DNA of 64,000 bases from Paenibacillus sp. 1_12 (GCF_900114475.1 NZ_FOTE01000003.1:536667-600666); one strand, 5' to 3'. Counted from the stretch's first letter, positions 17,633 to 26,856 are shown. Notes: generated from the sequence alone by a model not told the origin. A program made the numbers and translations.

Positions 17633-17670
17633 TAACTTCCGGACCCAATAGGGAGCTGGAGGTTATTTTT
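17633..17670 (+). terminator. Terminator after the HPP gene
   Basis: TAACTTCC (17633-17640) pairs with GGAGGTTA (17658-17665, one G-T pair), with an inner CCC/GGG pairing and a T run to 17670. Confidence 0.65.
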
Positions 17671-17954
17671 ATGTTTGAACACTGAAATACTTTGAATCTT
17701 GCAACAGTAATCCTATTTTGGAAGGAATAAAAGAGTGAATTTTAGATTGTTACACTACAGAATATGACAGCATATTACATGAAAATCTTAAATTGAAATG
17801 GGGAAAAGGTCCTTACTTTAGCTGAAAATAGCGAAAGTTACATAGTTGACAAATTTAAACAAAAAAATTGTGATAGTCGATTATATGAAGATCAAATAGG
17901 CATATGGAGAATAGGGTACATGCCACAAGCTATAGGAAGGAAAGGGGCAATTCG
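17671..17954. other. AT-rich gap with one candidate promoter
   Basis: Part of the 373-base gap 17582-17954. Apart from the terminator just before it, only TTGACA (17846-17851) with a poor -10 TGTGAT (17869-17874) was seen, oriented toward the small membrane protein at 17955. No coding remnant was recognised. Confidence 0.3.
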
Positions 17955-18281
17955 ATGGTTATTTGGAAAGGCGCAGGGATCTTAACGATCCCAATTGTCT
18001 TCGTAATGATTTTCCTGACGATGGGAATAGCATCTATTTTTATAGATCATCCGATGGATTCTGTTAACGAGCATGTTTGTGTAGGTATTGGATCCATACT
18101 ATCGGCCGTACCGATCTGGTATGCAGGGAAATATTATAATAGAAACAAAGATCAAATTTATTTGGATATGAAGACGGGAAGACAAATACAGTTAGGTGTA
18201 CAGCATAGCCTGTTCTTTATCCCGATGCAATTTTGCGCTTTTGTGGCTATATTCATTGGAGTATTGGCTTTGTTGAGCTAA
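17955..18281 (+). CDS. Small membrane protein of unknown function
   Basis: 108 residues with three hydrophobic segments (about 4-24, 38-54 and 83-107) joined by a charged stretch NRNKDQIYLDMKTGRQ. No family recognised. ATG 17955 is chosen because GGAAAGGGG lies upstream; an upstream start at 17904 would add a charged tail without a ribosome site. It precedes another small membrane protein and a GntR regulator, and the three may form one transcript. Confidence 0.6.
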   Translation: MVIWKGAGILTIPIVFVMIFLTMGIASIFIDHPMDSVNEHVCVGIGSILSAVPIWYAGKYYNRNKDQIYLDMKTGRQIQLGVQHSLFFIPMQFCAFVAIFIGVLALLS

Positions 18282-18288
18282 TAACAAA

Positions 18289-18525
18289 TTGTTCATTATC
18301 TGTCTAATAGACAAAAAGATTTCAAGCAGTGACCGCAACTCGGTATTCATCGGGGGAGCGGTCGTTTGTTTATTCTGTTATCTTGGAGCTTATGGATCTA
18401 CAAAAAACGAGTTCCTGGCAGCTGCGATCATAACTCCGATATGCGCTTTTACACTTTTCCTAGAGTCTGTTAGGATAGAAGCAAGAATGGCAATTTACAG
18501 CAAAGATAGGATGAAACAGAGATGA
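18289..18525 (+). CDS. Possible small membrane protein coupled to the GntR gene
   Basis: 78 residues with two hydrophobic segments (VFIGGAVVCLFCYLGAYG and FLAAAIITPICAFTLFLE). The stop overlaps the next gene's start as ATGA (18522-18525), which suggests translational coupling. However, the only starts are TTG or an internal codon, and no ribosome site is visible, so it may be a decayed gene. Not recognised. Confidence 0.4.
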   Translation: MFIICLIDKKISSSDRNSVFIGGAVVCLFCYLGAYGSTKNEFLAAAIITPICAFTLFLESVRIEARMAIYSKDRMKQR

Positions 18526-19250
18526 CAGATCAGGTGAAAGTCAGTCATTACATCAAAATTAAGGAAAGTCTCGATAAGCTGATGACGAGCGGAGAGCTTA
18601 AGGTAGGGGACCGTCTGCCTGCGGAAAAAGAGCTGGCCCAACAATTTCAAGTGAGCCGGGAAACGGTTCGCTCTGCGATGAAACAGCTGGAGCAGGAAGG
18701 CAAGCTGGACGTGAGAAAAGGGGTAGGGCGGTTTGTGCGACGGCCGTTAAGCTCCATCCCAAGCAGTATCGACCGGTTCACTTCGACCGAAGAAATTATC
18801 CGCTCTGCGGGATTGGTGGAAGGTCAGCTGGAGCAAAATATTCGCACAGAGCCTTGTCATGAAGAATGGGCTCATTTATTGAAAATTCCACTAGGCAGTC
18901 CTGTGATTATTAATGAACGGACTCGTACGGCCAATAAAGAGCCTGTTGCTCATAATATTAATATTATGCCTCTTACCTTGGTTGAGCAGGCTTTTCAAAA
19001 AAAACCGCTGACCGGCTCCCTGCTCCGATTTTTGGAAACTGAATGCGGTATTCGGTTGACGGGTACCAATACCGAGCTGGTCGTCCCACATCACACCGAC
19101 CCTGTATGCCGCAAGCTCCAAGTGAAATCGGACACAACGGTGCTGATGATGAAGCAAATCCATTTTGACCAGCAGCATATGCCTGTATTATTTTCGTATG
19201 ATTATTTTCGCAATGATGTGTTTCAGTTCTGGGTGAACCGTCGGCGATAG
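18522..19250 (+). CDS. GntR/UTRA-family transcriptional regulator (HutC type)
   Basis: 242 residues. Winged helix at the N-terminus (RLPAEKELAQQFQVSRETVRSAMKQLEQEGKLDVRKGVGRFV) and a UTRA effector domain (about 80-235) ending in the usual MPVLFSYDYFRNDVF. HutC-type regulators bind a small ligand, often a metabolite of the transported substrate, and release a palindromic operator. Such a palindrome, TGTCTAGACA, lies 89 bases downstream, at the head of the ABC importer operon, so this protein is its probable repressor. Confidence 0.85.
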   Translation: MTDQVKVSHYIKIKESLDKLMTSGELKVGDRLPAEKELAQQFQVSRETVRSAMKQLEQEGKLDVRKGVGRFVRRPLSSIPSSIDRFTSTEEIIRSAGLVEGQLEQNIRTEPCHEEWAHLLKIPLGSPVIINERTRTANKEPVAHNINIMPLTLVEQAFQKKPLTGSLLRFLETECGIRLTGTNTELVVPHHTDPVCRKLQVKSDTTVLMMKQIHFDQQHMPVLFSYDYFRNDVFQFWVNRRR

Positions 19251-19319
19251 TGGATCACAGCATCGGAGAACTTAATAATTTCTTCTCATATAGATGACAT
19301 ACCGTTAACAAGTCCCTCC

Positions 19320-19348
19320 TATAATAAGAAGTGAAGATGTCTAGACAG
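19320..19348 (+). promoter_or_regulatory. Promoter -10 with GntR-type palindromic operator
   Basis: A TATAAT box (19320-19325) is followed 13 bases later by the perfect palindrome TGTCTAGACA (19339-19348), around or just after the expected transcription start. HutC-subfamily GntR operators share a GT-N-TA-N-AC core, and this site has it (GTCTAGAC). No good -35 is visible. Binding by the regulator at 18522 is inference. Confidence 0.55.
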
Positions 19349-19379
19349 CAACTTCAAAAATTCGAAAAGGGTGGGGAAT

Positions 19380-20585
19380 ATGAAGAAAATAATGAACGTG
19401 CTGTGCGCTCTGACTTTCACGGCGATCGTGACGGCAGGCTGCGGAGCGAATACTGCTGCGACTAGTACTCCTGCTGTCACGAACGGAACGAATGCAGCAG
19501 CTCCTGCAGCCGCTGCACCCAAGAAATATGAAATTAATCTGGCTACAGCCGGTGATACGAACATGACCGATCTGCAGGAAAAAAATGTAGTCGGCGAGTT
19601 TCAAAAGAAATATGCCGGTTCTCAGGTTCGCGTCGTCAATTCAGGTGCAGGAGATGGCGGAACTCAGAAAATATTTGAGAAATTAAAGGCGCAAAAGGAT
19701 GCTGGCAAGACGGAGTGGGATATTGATCTCGCGATTGTGCATCAAAGCGGCATGCAGCAGCTGATTGATAATAATCTGCTGGACAAATGGGTGCCGCAAT
19801 CAGCCAACAAGCAGTATGTAGTTTCCCCCGACAGTAAGAACAGCTTGGGTACAAATGTGGAAGGCTACGTGATTCCACTGTTTCACAGCCAGGTCGCCTT
19901 TGCCTATAACCCCGATAAAATCAAACAATTCCCTGCTAATTTTGAAGAACTAACCGCTTGGATCAAAGCTAACCCCAAACGTTTCGGATATAACGGCATC
20001 CAAAACGGTGCAAGTGGAGTTGCTTTTGCCACTGCTTATACATATTGGAAATCAGGTGATTACAAAGCGTTGAGTCAAGGACCATTCGATGCAGCACTGG
20101 AGCAAAAATGGCCAGCTATTATGAAGGAGCTTAAAGCACTTCCTGTTACCTACACCAATGGTAATAATGGGACGCTGGATATGCTGAACCGCGGCGAAAT
20201 CGACATGGGACCCGTATGGGTGGATATGTTTAACCTTTGGGTGGATGAAGGCCGTATGAATCCTAACTATGGTCTGAAAATCGCCGATCCTGGCATACCG
20301 GGTCAACCGATGTATGTGGTTATTCCCAAAAACGCAAAAAATAAAGAAGCGGCTATCTTGTACGCCGATCTGCTGACCTCCCCAGAAATTCAAACGAAGG
20401 TAATCGTGGAGAAAAATAGCTGGTATCCGGGTATCGATGCAGCAGTGATACTTCCATTGGTTAGTGAAGCTGGCAAGAAAAAGCTGTTTAAGGATATTAC
20501 TGCAGATGACCTGAACAAGCGTGGCCAGTCGTTCCCGATAAACACCTATTTTGATCATCTGAAAACTGCATATGAGAAAAACTAA
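19380..20585 (+). CDS. ABC importer solute-binding lipoprotein
   Basis: 401 residues. Lipoprotein signal ending VTAGC, an Ala/Thr-rich linker, then a periplasmic-binding fold of the PotD/iron/2-aminoethylphosphonate class (DNNLLDKWVPQ-like loop, VEGYVIPLFHSQVAFAYNPD, AILYADLLTSPEIQ). ATG 19380 follows GGGTGGGG. It delivers ligand to the two permeases and ATPase that follow with overlapping or adjoining reading frames. Candidate ligands for this class include polyamines, phosphonates and phosphorylated compounds; none can be chosen from the sequence. Confidence 0.85.
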   Translation: MKKIMNVLCALTFTAIVTAGCGANTAATSTPAVTNGTNAAAPAAAAPKKYEINLATAGDTNMTDLQEKNVVGEFQKKYAGSQVRVVNSGAGDGGTQKIFEKLKAQKDAGKTEWDIDLAIVHQSGMQQLIDNNLLDKWVPQSANKQYVVSPDSKNSLGTNVEGYVIPLFHSQVAFAYNPDKIKQFPANFEELTAWIKANPKRFGYNGIQNGASGVAFATAYTYWKSGDYKALSQGPFDAALEQKWPAIMKELKALPVTYTNGNNGTLDMLNRGEIDMGPVWVDMFNLWVDEGRMNPNYGLKIADPGIPGQPMYVVIPKNAKNKEAAILYADLLTSPEIQTKVIVEKNSWYPGIDAAVILPLVSEAGKKKLFKDITADDLNKRGQSFPINTYFDHLKTAYEKN

Positions 20586-21414
20586 TTCTCCTTCCATCGT
20601 CTTCTGGCACAAAGCAGCAGGAGTGGGACTTGCCACTCCTGCTATTGCCGTTGTCGCGCTGCTTTTTATGTATCCATTTGTCCTCTCCTTTATATCGAGC
20701 TTGCGTTCACAAGACGAAGTCTGGACGTTAGCCAATTATGCGGAAGCTTTTTCTTTATATGGCGGCGATTTGGTATTTACCCTTTGGGTCTGTCTGGCAA
20801 GTCTCGCCCTGCTAATCGGAATCTCCGCGATGATCGGTGGTTTTCTGCGTTTGGGTGCCTACCCAGTGCTGGAATTTATTTTCAAAATCCCGTTGTTTGT
20901 CCCGTTCGTCGTTGTTGGGCATGCCATGCGTGTATTTCTGGCACCTCATGGTACGCTCAATTCGGCGATTGCCATAACAGGTTTGTTTAATCCGGATTTG
21001 CTGCCGTCCTTTGCGTTCACAACGTTTGGTCTCATTGCCGCATTGGTTTGGAAAAACCTCGGTTTGGCGCTGCTATTGGTGCTTGGCGGTTTTCGATCGG
21101 TGAATGAAGGTATGCTGGAAGCAGCAAAAGGGATGGGTGCGGGAAAGCTTAGGTTGATCTGGCATTTTCTCGTGCCGATGAACAAAAGCAGTATCGGGGT
21201 TATGGCGGTGCTGACCTTCACATCCATGCTTGGCTGCTTTTCCATACCCGCTATGCTGGGCAACGCAGGTGGTCAGCAAATGCTGATGATGGATCTATAT
21301 CACCAAAGCGTGTATCAGCATAATTACGGATTGGCAAATGCCATTGGTGTCCTTACCTACATAGCTTCTATGGGAGCTGCCATTTATTATTTAAAGGGGT
21401 TGTCAAAGAAATGA
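20572..21414 (+). CDS. ABC importer permease 1
   Basis: 280 residues, six membrane helices. The EAA loop is EAAKGMGAGKLRLIWHFLVP (about residues 183-202). ATG 20572 overlaps the end of the binding-protein gene by 14 bases, so translation is probably coupled. It resembles PotB/PhnU-class permeases. Confidence 0.85.
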   Translation: MRKTNSPSIVFWHKAAGVGLATPAIAVVALLFMYPFVLSFISSLRSQDEVWTLANYAEAFSLYGGDLVFTLWVCLASLALLIGISAMIGGFLRLGAYPVLEFIFKIPLFVPFVVVGHAMRVFLAPHGTLNSAIAITGLFNPDLLPSFAFTTFGLIAALVWKNLGLALLLVLGGFRSVNEGMLEAAKGMGAGKLRLIWHFLVPMNKSSIGVMAVLTFTSMLGCFSIPAMLGNAGGQQMLMMDLYHQSVYQHNYGLANAIGVLTYIASMGAAIYYLKGLSKK

Positions 21415-22271
21415 ACAAATCCATTTCGGTAGCGGCTTCTAACGGTTCGCTCGATCTGACAGATCGCAAAGCGCCCTTTGTCCGCATGACACGCCGTCTG
21501 CTGATTTATGCAGCATCGATATTTTTCGTTTTCGGTCCTCTATCGAGCCTTATTTTATGGTCAGTAGCAGAAAAATGGTTCTGGCCTCACCCGTTTCCGA
21601 ACGTTTGGGGGTTTAAATATTGGCATCAAGTGTTCGAAGGTAAAATGCTCTCTTCGTTGGGTTTAAGCTTCGTTATTGCAATTACGGTCACGCTGATTTG
21701 TCTGGTGCTAACTGTTCCCTTATCCTATCTCATAGCTCGTAATAGGCTGCCATTAAAGCATTTGATATTGTTATTGTTTTTACTGCCTCAGGCATTTCCT
21801 CAGCTTCCGGTGTTCACGAATGCCATGACGATTATGTATCGCTATGATCTCGTAGGCACATTGACCGGTCTGATTTTGATCCATCTGGTCGGTGCGATCG
21901 TATTTTCCGTATGGACATTGGTATCCGTATTTCAATCTGTCGCAGAATCGATGGAAGAGGCCTCCTATATGCTTGGCGGCGGTAAAGTGTACACGTTTTT
22001 TCATGTGGTGCTGCCGATGGCTGCCCCCGGAATTATCGCGGGCTCTTTATTAGTATTTTTATATTCATTGGACGAATTTACGGGCAGCTTGTTGATTGGC
22101 GCGCCTTTTCATATTACGATGCCTGTCTTTATGTATAATGCAGCGAATGGCTACGAAATGCAGGTGGCATCCGTTACATCTGTGCTGCTGATGGTACCGG
22201 GAATCGTGTTGCTGTTTTTTTTACAGCGGTTTATGCGTTCAGAATATTTGGCTGCTTTCGGGAGGGTATAA
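21411..22271 (+). CDS. ABC importer permease 2
   Basis: 286 residues, six membrane helices. The EAA loop is seen as EEASYMLGGGKVYTFFHVVLP (about residues 184-204). The start overlaps the first permease stop (ATGA, 21411-21414), a tight coupling that supports a one-to-one complex. PotC/PhnV-class subunit; the substrate is not known. Confidence 0.85.
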   Translation: MNKSISVAASNGSLDLTDRKAPFVRMTRRLLIYAASIFFVFGPLSSLILWSVAEKWFWPHPFPNVWGFKYWHQVFEGKMLSSLGLSFVIAITVTLICLVLTVPLSYLIARNRLPLKHLILLLFLLPQAFPQLPVFTNAMTIMYRYDLVGTLTGLILIHLVGAIVFSVWTLVSVFQSVAESMEEASYMLGGGKVYTFFHVVLPMAAPGIIAGSLLVFLYSLDEFTGSLLIGAPFHITMPVFMYNAANGYEMQVASVTSVLLMVPGIVLLFFLQRFMRSEYLAAFGRV

Positions 22272-22272
22272 C

Positions 22273-23319
22273 ATGGGCATTACCATTGAGGGCTTGAATA
22301 AACGGTACGGTAAAAAGAGAGGCATTACAGACATCAACCTGCAGCTGCCCGTTGGCGGGCTAACAGCTATCGTCGGACCAAGCGGCTGCGGGAAAACGAC
22401 GCTTTTAAGGACACTTGCCGGATTTTTGTCGGCTGATGAGGGTCGTATCTTGTTCGGCTCACGTGATGTGACCCGTACTTCACCTCAACAGAGGAAGGCG
22501 GCGATGGTGTTTCAGCATTACGCGCTTTGGCCGCATATGAGTGTATTCGACAATGTCGCTTATGGCCTTAAGCTGCAAAAAATTTCCAAGCAGGATCGCG
22601 AAGCCAGGGTGCATGAAGTGCTGGAGAGGGTGGAGATCGATACGTCGGATGTGGCCAGCCGTTATCCGCAGCAATATTCCGGTGGACAGCAGCAGCGAAT
22701 TGCCTTGGCTCGGGCTCTTGTCGTACAGCCTGAGGTGCTTTTGCTGGATGAGCCGTTATCAAATCTGGATGCGAAGGTGAGGCAGAGGCTTAGGGTCGGC
22801 ATTAGGAGCATTCAGCAATCTTTTGGAATTACGGCGGTTTATGTCACGCACGATCAGGAAGAAGCGTTATCAATGGCGGATTATGTGATTGTGATGAATG
22901 AAGGTCGGGTAGAGCAAGCAGGCACACCGGAGGAGATTTACCGGCAGCCTTCCACTTATTTTACAGCTCAATTCCTTGGGGAAAGTCATACCATCTCGCT
23001 TTATCGCCAAGGTAAGCTGCAGAAACTCGTCATCCGTTCTGGTGAAGCCAAGATCGAGCCATTCACTGCTGAAGTGCTGCGTGATCACAATATTGGGCAG
23101 GTCGAACAGGCTGGAGAAGGCAAACAGCAGGTTTGGGAAAAGGATGAGCATTTTGTTATGGAAGGTTTCATTCGCCATCATCTGTTTATGGGATCGTATT
23201 ACCGTTATATGGTGGAGATTGAAGGCCAACCGATCTTTGTAGATGATGACGGGTTACTTCAGGCAGGTCCTTGTATAGTGAAAATCCCTCAAGTGAAAGC
23301 TTACTGGTTTGACGAATAG
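22273..23319 (+). CDS. ABC importer ATP-binding protein (PotA/UgpC class)
   Basis: 348 residues. Walker A GPSGCGKTT, Q-loop VFQHYALWPHMSV, signature YSGGQQQRIALARAL, Walker B VLLLDEPLSNLD and switch His in VYVTHDQEE are all intact. The C-terminal 110 residues are a TOBE-like regulatory domain. It begins one base after the second permease stop, with GGGAGGGT upstream, and completes the importer at 19380-23319. Confidence 0.9.
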   Translation: MGITIEGLNKRYGKKRGITDINLQLPVGGLTAIVGPSGCGKTTLLRTLAGFLSADEGRILFGSRDVTRTSPQQRKAAMVFQHYALWPHMSVFDNVAYGLKLQKISKQDREARVHEVLERVEIDTSDVASRYPQQYSGGQQQRIALARALVVQPEVLLLDEPLSNLDAKVRQRLRVGIRSIQQSFGITAVYVTHDQEEALSMADYVIVMNEGRVEQAGTPEEIYRQPSTYFTAQFLGESHTISLYRQGKLQKLVIRSGEAKIEPFTAEVLRDHNIGQVEQAGEGKQQVWEKDEHFVMEGFIRHHLFMGSYYRYMVEIEGQPIFVDDDGLLQAGPCIVKIPQVKAYWFDE

Positions 23320-23354
23320 TACACCCTTTATTTAGAGGTGATTTGATATTGATG

Positions 23355-23370
23355 CGTTTACATGTAAACG
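23355..23370. repeat. 16-bp perfect palindrome
   Basis: CGTTTACATGTAAACG lies 35 bases after the ABC ATPase stop and before a terminator. It could be an operator or a short hairpin. Its owner is unknown. Confidence 0.5.
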
Positions 23371-23449
23371 GTGATCTGCATTAGTGTTGAAGTCGATAGA
23401 CGTGTGCGAATGGTATTCTGAAATGCTGATCGCAATGATGAACAACATA

Positions 23450-23484
23450 AACGGAGTGATGCGAGGTCGCAGCTCCGTTTTTTC
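23450..23484 (+). terminator. Terminator of the ABC importer operon
   Basis: AACGGAG-TGA-TGCGA pairs with TCGCA-GCTCCGTT (23450-23479), followed by a T run (23478-23483). Confidence 0.8.
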
Positions 23485-23575
23485 TATGTAGTGAGGTTTC
23501 TACCATCTGGCTGCCACATTGGTCCTTTATATTGAGGTTGTAAGAAACAATTTCTTGATTAGAGGAGCGAACCCA

Positions 23576-24562
23576 ATGAAAAAATCAATGCTTAGCATCG
23601 GACTTATCAGCTCATTGTCTGTGACGATTCTCTGTGGAGCTGTGGTAGCAGCCAAGGATCGAGCTGATGATGCATCTGCACCACCATCGTCTTTCCCTCA
23701 ACACCATTCAGCGGTATCCTCACCTAACAGAGAATCTCAAGAAGCGTATCAGCAGCAGCTTGTCAGCAAATCCGAAGTAATCTTGAAAACCGCAGCAGAT
23801 CTGAGTATATCTACGGAAGGCTTGGGGCTCCAGGACGTCGTAAAAGCTATCGGTGATCATGATCATGAAATTGTCCGTAAGCTTGGATTGGCACCACCTC
23901 CGCACCCTGAGGGCCGTTCCTTCAATAATCAACATAAAAAAGAGACTGGCCCTGGTAGGGAGAGGCCGGACCCGCGTCCAGAGCGTGATGCATCGTCAAG
24001 AACGAAGGCTTCAGCTGACCCTGTAAATGGAAATACTCCTGCTCCTGTAGTCGATAGCAGCAATGCTGGACTGACTGCGAGTTCAGTGGTTATATCGGGT
24101 GGATTCATTACAGATCCACAGGATAAAGGCAGACCTGTTGTGCTTATTGCTGCGGCACTTGGGGTCCCCACTGAAGTATTCAGAGAAGCATTTAGCGGCG
24201 TAACCCCTGCTGGGCTGGAAAGAGGACCAACTGGCGAAGAAGCTCAACGAAACAAGGCAGCCCTTCTTAAGGTTCTTGGACCCTATGGGATCACCAATGA
24301 GCGTTTGGATGAGGTATCCAACTATTATCGCTATAATGGAAGCAACGGAGGGACCTGGCCCAGGACGCAAGCTACAGCGGCCGTAACTGTGACAGATGGT
24401 ATTGTGACGGATGTAAAGATTACGAATCCAGGGTCTGGTTATACATCCAATCCAACGATAACCATCATGGGACCGAATGGTAAGATAACAGCGGAAGCTT
24501 CGTTATCCTATACCAAAGATTTTAAAATAAATGGGAGTATTTCTGCTATCACGATCAAATAA
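23576..24562 (+). CDS. Secreted protein of unknown function
   Basis: 328 residues from ATG 23576, preceded by AGAGGAG. Signal peptide at 1-24 (hydrophobic run ending GAVVAA), then a Pro/Ser/Asp-rich disordered region, a helical segment (LSISTEGLGLQDVVKAIG), a second low-complexity stretch (about 110-165), a compact domain (about 180-260), and a C-terminal beta motif VTDVKITNPGSGYTSNPTITI found in many bacterial surface proteins. No enzyme signature was recognised. It sits directly upstream of a two-component pair with which it may be functionally linked (inference from adjacency only). Confidence 0.65.
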   Translation: MKKSMLSIGLISSLSVTILCGAVVAAKDRADDASAPPSSFPQHHSAVSSPNRESQEAYQQQLVSKSEVILKTAADLSISTEGLGLQDVVKAIGDHDHEIVRKLGLAPPPHPEGRSFNNQHKKETGPGRERPDPRPERDASSRTKASADPVNGNTPAPVVDSSNAGLTASSVVISGGFITDPQDKGRPVVLIAAALGVPTEVFREAFSGVTPAGLERGPTGEEAQRNKAALLKVLGPYGITNERLDEVSNYYRYNGSNGGTWPRTQATAAVTVTDGIVTDVKITNPGSGYTSNPTITIMGPNGKITAEASLSYTKDFKINGSISAITIK

Positions 24563-24650
24563 CTTGTTTTCGACAAAAACAATCGTCCTCTTATGATAGA
24601 ATATTCAAAGATACAGTTGCTGGATGATCTCTCCCGTAAGGAGTCTTACT

Positions 24651-25340
24651 ATGAAAACCATTATGATTGTGGAAGACGAGACAGCCATTTCCCGTGTGTT
24701 GTCAGCTTATATAAAAAAGGCAGGTTATGACTGTGTCGTCTTTACACGGGGGGATGAGGCAGTTGAACAGTTTGCAACGATTCAGCCCGAACTTATTTTA
24801 CTTGATGTGATGCTGCCCGGGATGGACGGATGGGAGGTGCTGCGAGAGGTACGCCGCAGAAATGCTTGTCCTGTCATCATGCTCACAGCCAGAGGTGACA
24901 TAGGTGATCGCCTTGCAGGTCTAAACAGCGGAGCCGATGATTACATGACGAAGCCGTTTGAGCCGGAAGAGGTTGTTGCCAGAATTCATGCGGTACTGCG
25001 TAGGCCTTCACAAACCTTGATCGCAGAAGATCAGAAGCATTACGGCAGTTTGAGGGTTCATTTCAAGTCCCGAACCGTCTACTTGAACGGAGTTAGCTTA
25101 TCTCTTACGCCCAAAGATTTGGCGGTGCTGCTTTTTCTGACGGAGCATCCGAACCAAATCTTTAATCGCGAGCAGTTAATCGAACGGATATGGGGAATGG
25201 ACTACGAGGGAAGTGACCGCGCAGTGGATCACGCTATTAAACGTCTGCGCCAAGCACTGCTTCATATGCCTCTGGAAGAAGGTGAAATTCGGACTTTGCG
25301 GGGAACGGGGTATCAGTTCTATGTCAACCAGAAAGCTTAA
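24651..25340 (+). CDS. OmpR/PhoB-family response regulator
   Basis: 229 residues. Receiver domain with acid pocket (VEDE), phospho-acceptor Asp52 in LILLDVMLPGMDG, switch Thr in MLTARGD and Lys in YMTKPFEPEE. A C-terminal winged helix follows (LTPKDLAVLLFLTEHPNQIF, then GSDRAVDHAIKRLRQ). ATG 24651 follows AAGGAG; an upstream start at 24624 lacks one. It overlaps the kinase gene by 20 bases. The signal is unknown. Confidence 0.92.
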   Translation: MKTIMIVEDETAISRVLSAYIKKAGYDCVVFTRGDEAVEQFATIQPELILLDVMLPGMDGWEVLREVRRRNACPVIMLTARGDIGDRLAGLNSGADDYMTKPFEPEEVVARIHAVLRRPSQTLIAEDQKHYGSLRVHFKSRTVYLNGVSLSLTPKDLAVLLFLTEHPNQIFNREQLIERIWGMDYEGSDRAVDHAIKRLRQALLHMPLEEGEIRTLRGTGYQFYVNQKA

Positions 25341-26856
25341 GCGAAGCACGCTGCTCCAATACTGGACTAAGCGCTATGTCATGACTTTATTTATCGGTCT
25401 ACTCATAATCGGAGTCACATCTGTTGTATGGTTACAGTATGAGGCTCTGAACAGTCGATTGCACAATATCGAGAGCTTTTCGCAGCAAGTAGCGGACTAT
25501 GTCACAAGCAATACCGGGCAAATCGAGATACCCGACCAGTTTTATAAGTGGATTGATCTTAATCAAAGAGTATACAAGCTTCCCGGGCAATTTGGATTAA
25601 CCGTATTTAATCAAACCGGAAAGGTTATGTTCTATAAATCAGCACCCCTCGAATTGGTTTCGCCCGTTCAAGAAGGCGGGAATCCGCCGTCTCCACCACC
25701 CCTTACCAATCATGACCAGCAGGCCTTGTCTTCAAGTAACTCTGGTACTATATCAAGCGGCGCTTCTGGAGCCGATCCGGCGTTTCCATCTCCTCCGGCA
25801 CTTGTAGATCGGGTCATCGTGAACAAGTCCGGCAACTCCTATACAATAGTCTCCCCAATCTATGGTTCGAATTCGGTTATCGGGTCGATTGCGATTTCTT
25901 ATGCCAAAAAGGAGCTAACCGACATTAGCCAGCAGTATGGTTTGATTTCTTCTTTGCTCCTTATTTCGGGTCTACTCGGGTGGCATATCCTTTATTTACT
26001 GCTGCGTAAATTATCCAAACCACTATATGCTGTTGTTGACGCACTTAAACAAATTCAGTCGGGAAATTATACACAGATGCTGCAGGAGAACGTTAAGGAG
26101 CAGGAGATTTATGATCTCCTTATCTATTTTAATGCAATGGCGGCAAGGCTGAAGCAGTTGGAACATTTGCGCTTGGAGCTGCTAGCCGGAGTAACCCATG
26201 AGTTAAAGACACCGGTTACATCGATACGAGGTCTGCTGCGCGCCATTAAAGACCAAGTCGTAACCGCTGACGAGGCAGATGAATTTCTGGATATTTCGCT
26301 TAAAGAAACGCAGCGGCTGGAGCGGATGGTATCTGATTTACTTGATTTCAATGAATTTGCATCCGGCCATGTACACATCGATAAGGAAGCTTTCGATCTC
26401 GGCAGGCTGTTGAGAGAAATCGTGTATCAATGGAGCCTGATCTATCAGGAGGATGATCTGGAAATACGGACGCATATACCCGAACGTAAGATGATTTCCT
26501 TTGGCGATACCGGACGAATTCAACAAATTATCGTCAATCTTCTTAACAACAGCCGACAAGCTGCAGAAGGCCGTTGCATCATCACAATCTCTGTAATGGA
26601 ATATTCGAGCACAATGTACGAGGTACTGGTAAAAGATAACGGTTCAGGCATTCCGATTGAAGAGCAAATCAACATCTATGAAAGGTATTACCGGGGATCG
26701 AATAAAAAGCTTAGAATACGCGGCTTGGGGCTTGGGCTTCCCTTGAGCCAGATGCTGGCGACCGCTATGGACGGCATGCTGATCCTCAAGGATAGCTCAT
26801 CTCAGGGAACTACTTTTCAGCTTCTTCTACCCAAGGCATCTTCTTTTAGCGGTTAG
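25321..26856 (+). CDS. Membrane sensor histidine kinase, partner of the OmpR regulator
   Basis: 511 residues. TM1 (about 18-38), an extracytoplasmic sensor of about 165 residues with a Pro/Ser/Gly-rich insert (about 118-160), TM2 (about 207-228), HAMP, HisKA with His293 in GVTHELKTPVTS, and an HATPase domain (VNLLNNSRQAAEG, DNGSGIP, RGLGLGLPL). ATG 25321 lies inside the end of the regulator gene. The insert is low-complexity and may span the cell wall. Regulator and kinase are translated together. Confidence 0.9.
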   Translation: MSTRKLKRSTLLQYWTKRYVMTLFIGLLIIGVTSVVWLQYEALNSRLHNIESFSQQVADYVTSNTGQIEIPDQFYKWIDLNQRVYKLPGQFGLTVFNQTGKVMFYKSAPLELVSPVQEGGNPPSPPPLTNHDQQALSSSNSGTISSGASGADPAFPSPPALVDRVIVNKSGNSYTIVSPIYGSNSVIGSIAISYAKKELTDISQQYGLISSLLLISGLLGWHILYLLLRKLSKPLYAVVDALKQIQSGNYTQMLQENVKEQEIYDLLIYFNAMAARLKQLEHLRLELLAGVTHELKTPVTSIRGLLRAIKDQVVTADEADEFLDISLKETQRLERMVSDLLDFNEFASGHVHIDKEAFDLGRLLREIVYQWSLIYQEDDLEIRTHIPERKMISFGDTGRIQQIIVNLLNNSRQAAEGRCIITISVMEYSSTMYEVLVKDNGSGIPIEEQINIYERYYRGSNKKLRIRGLGLGLPLSQMLATAMDGMLILKDSSSQGTTFQLLLPKASSFSG

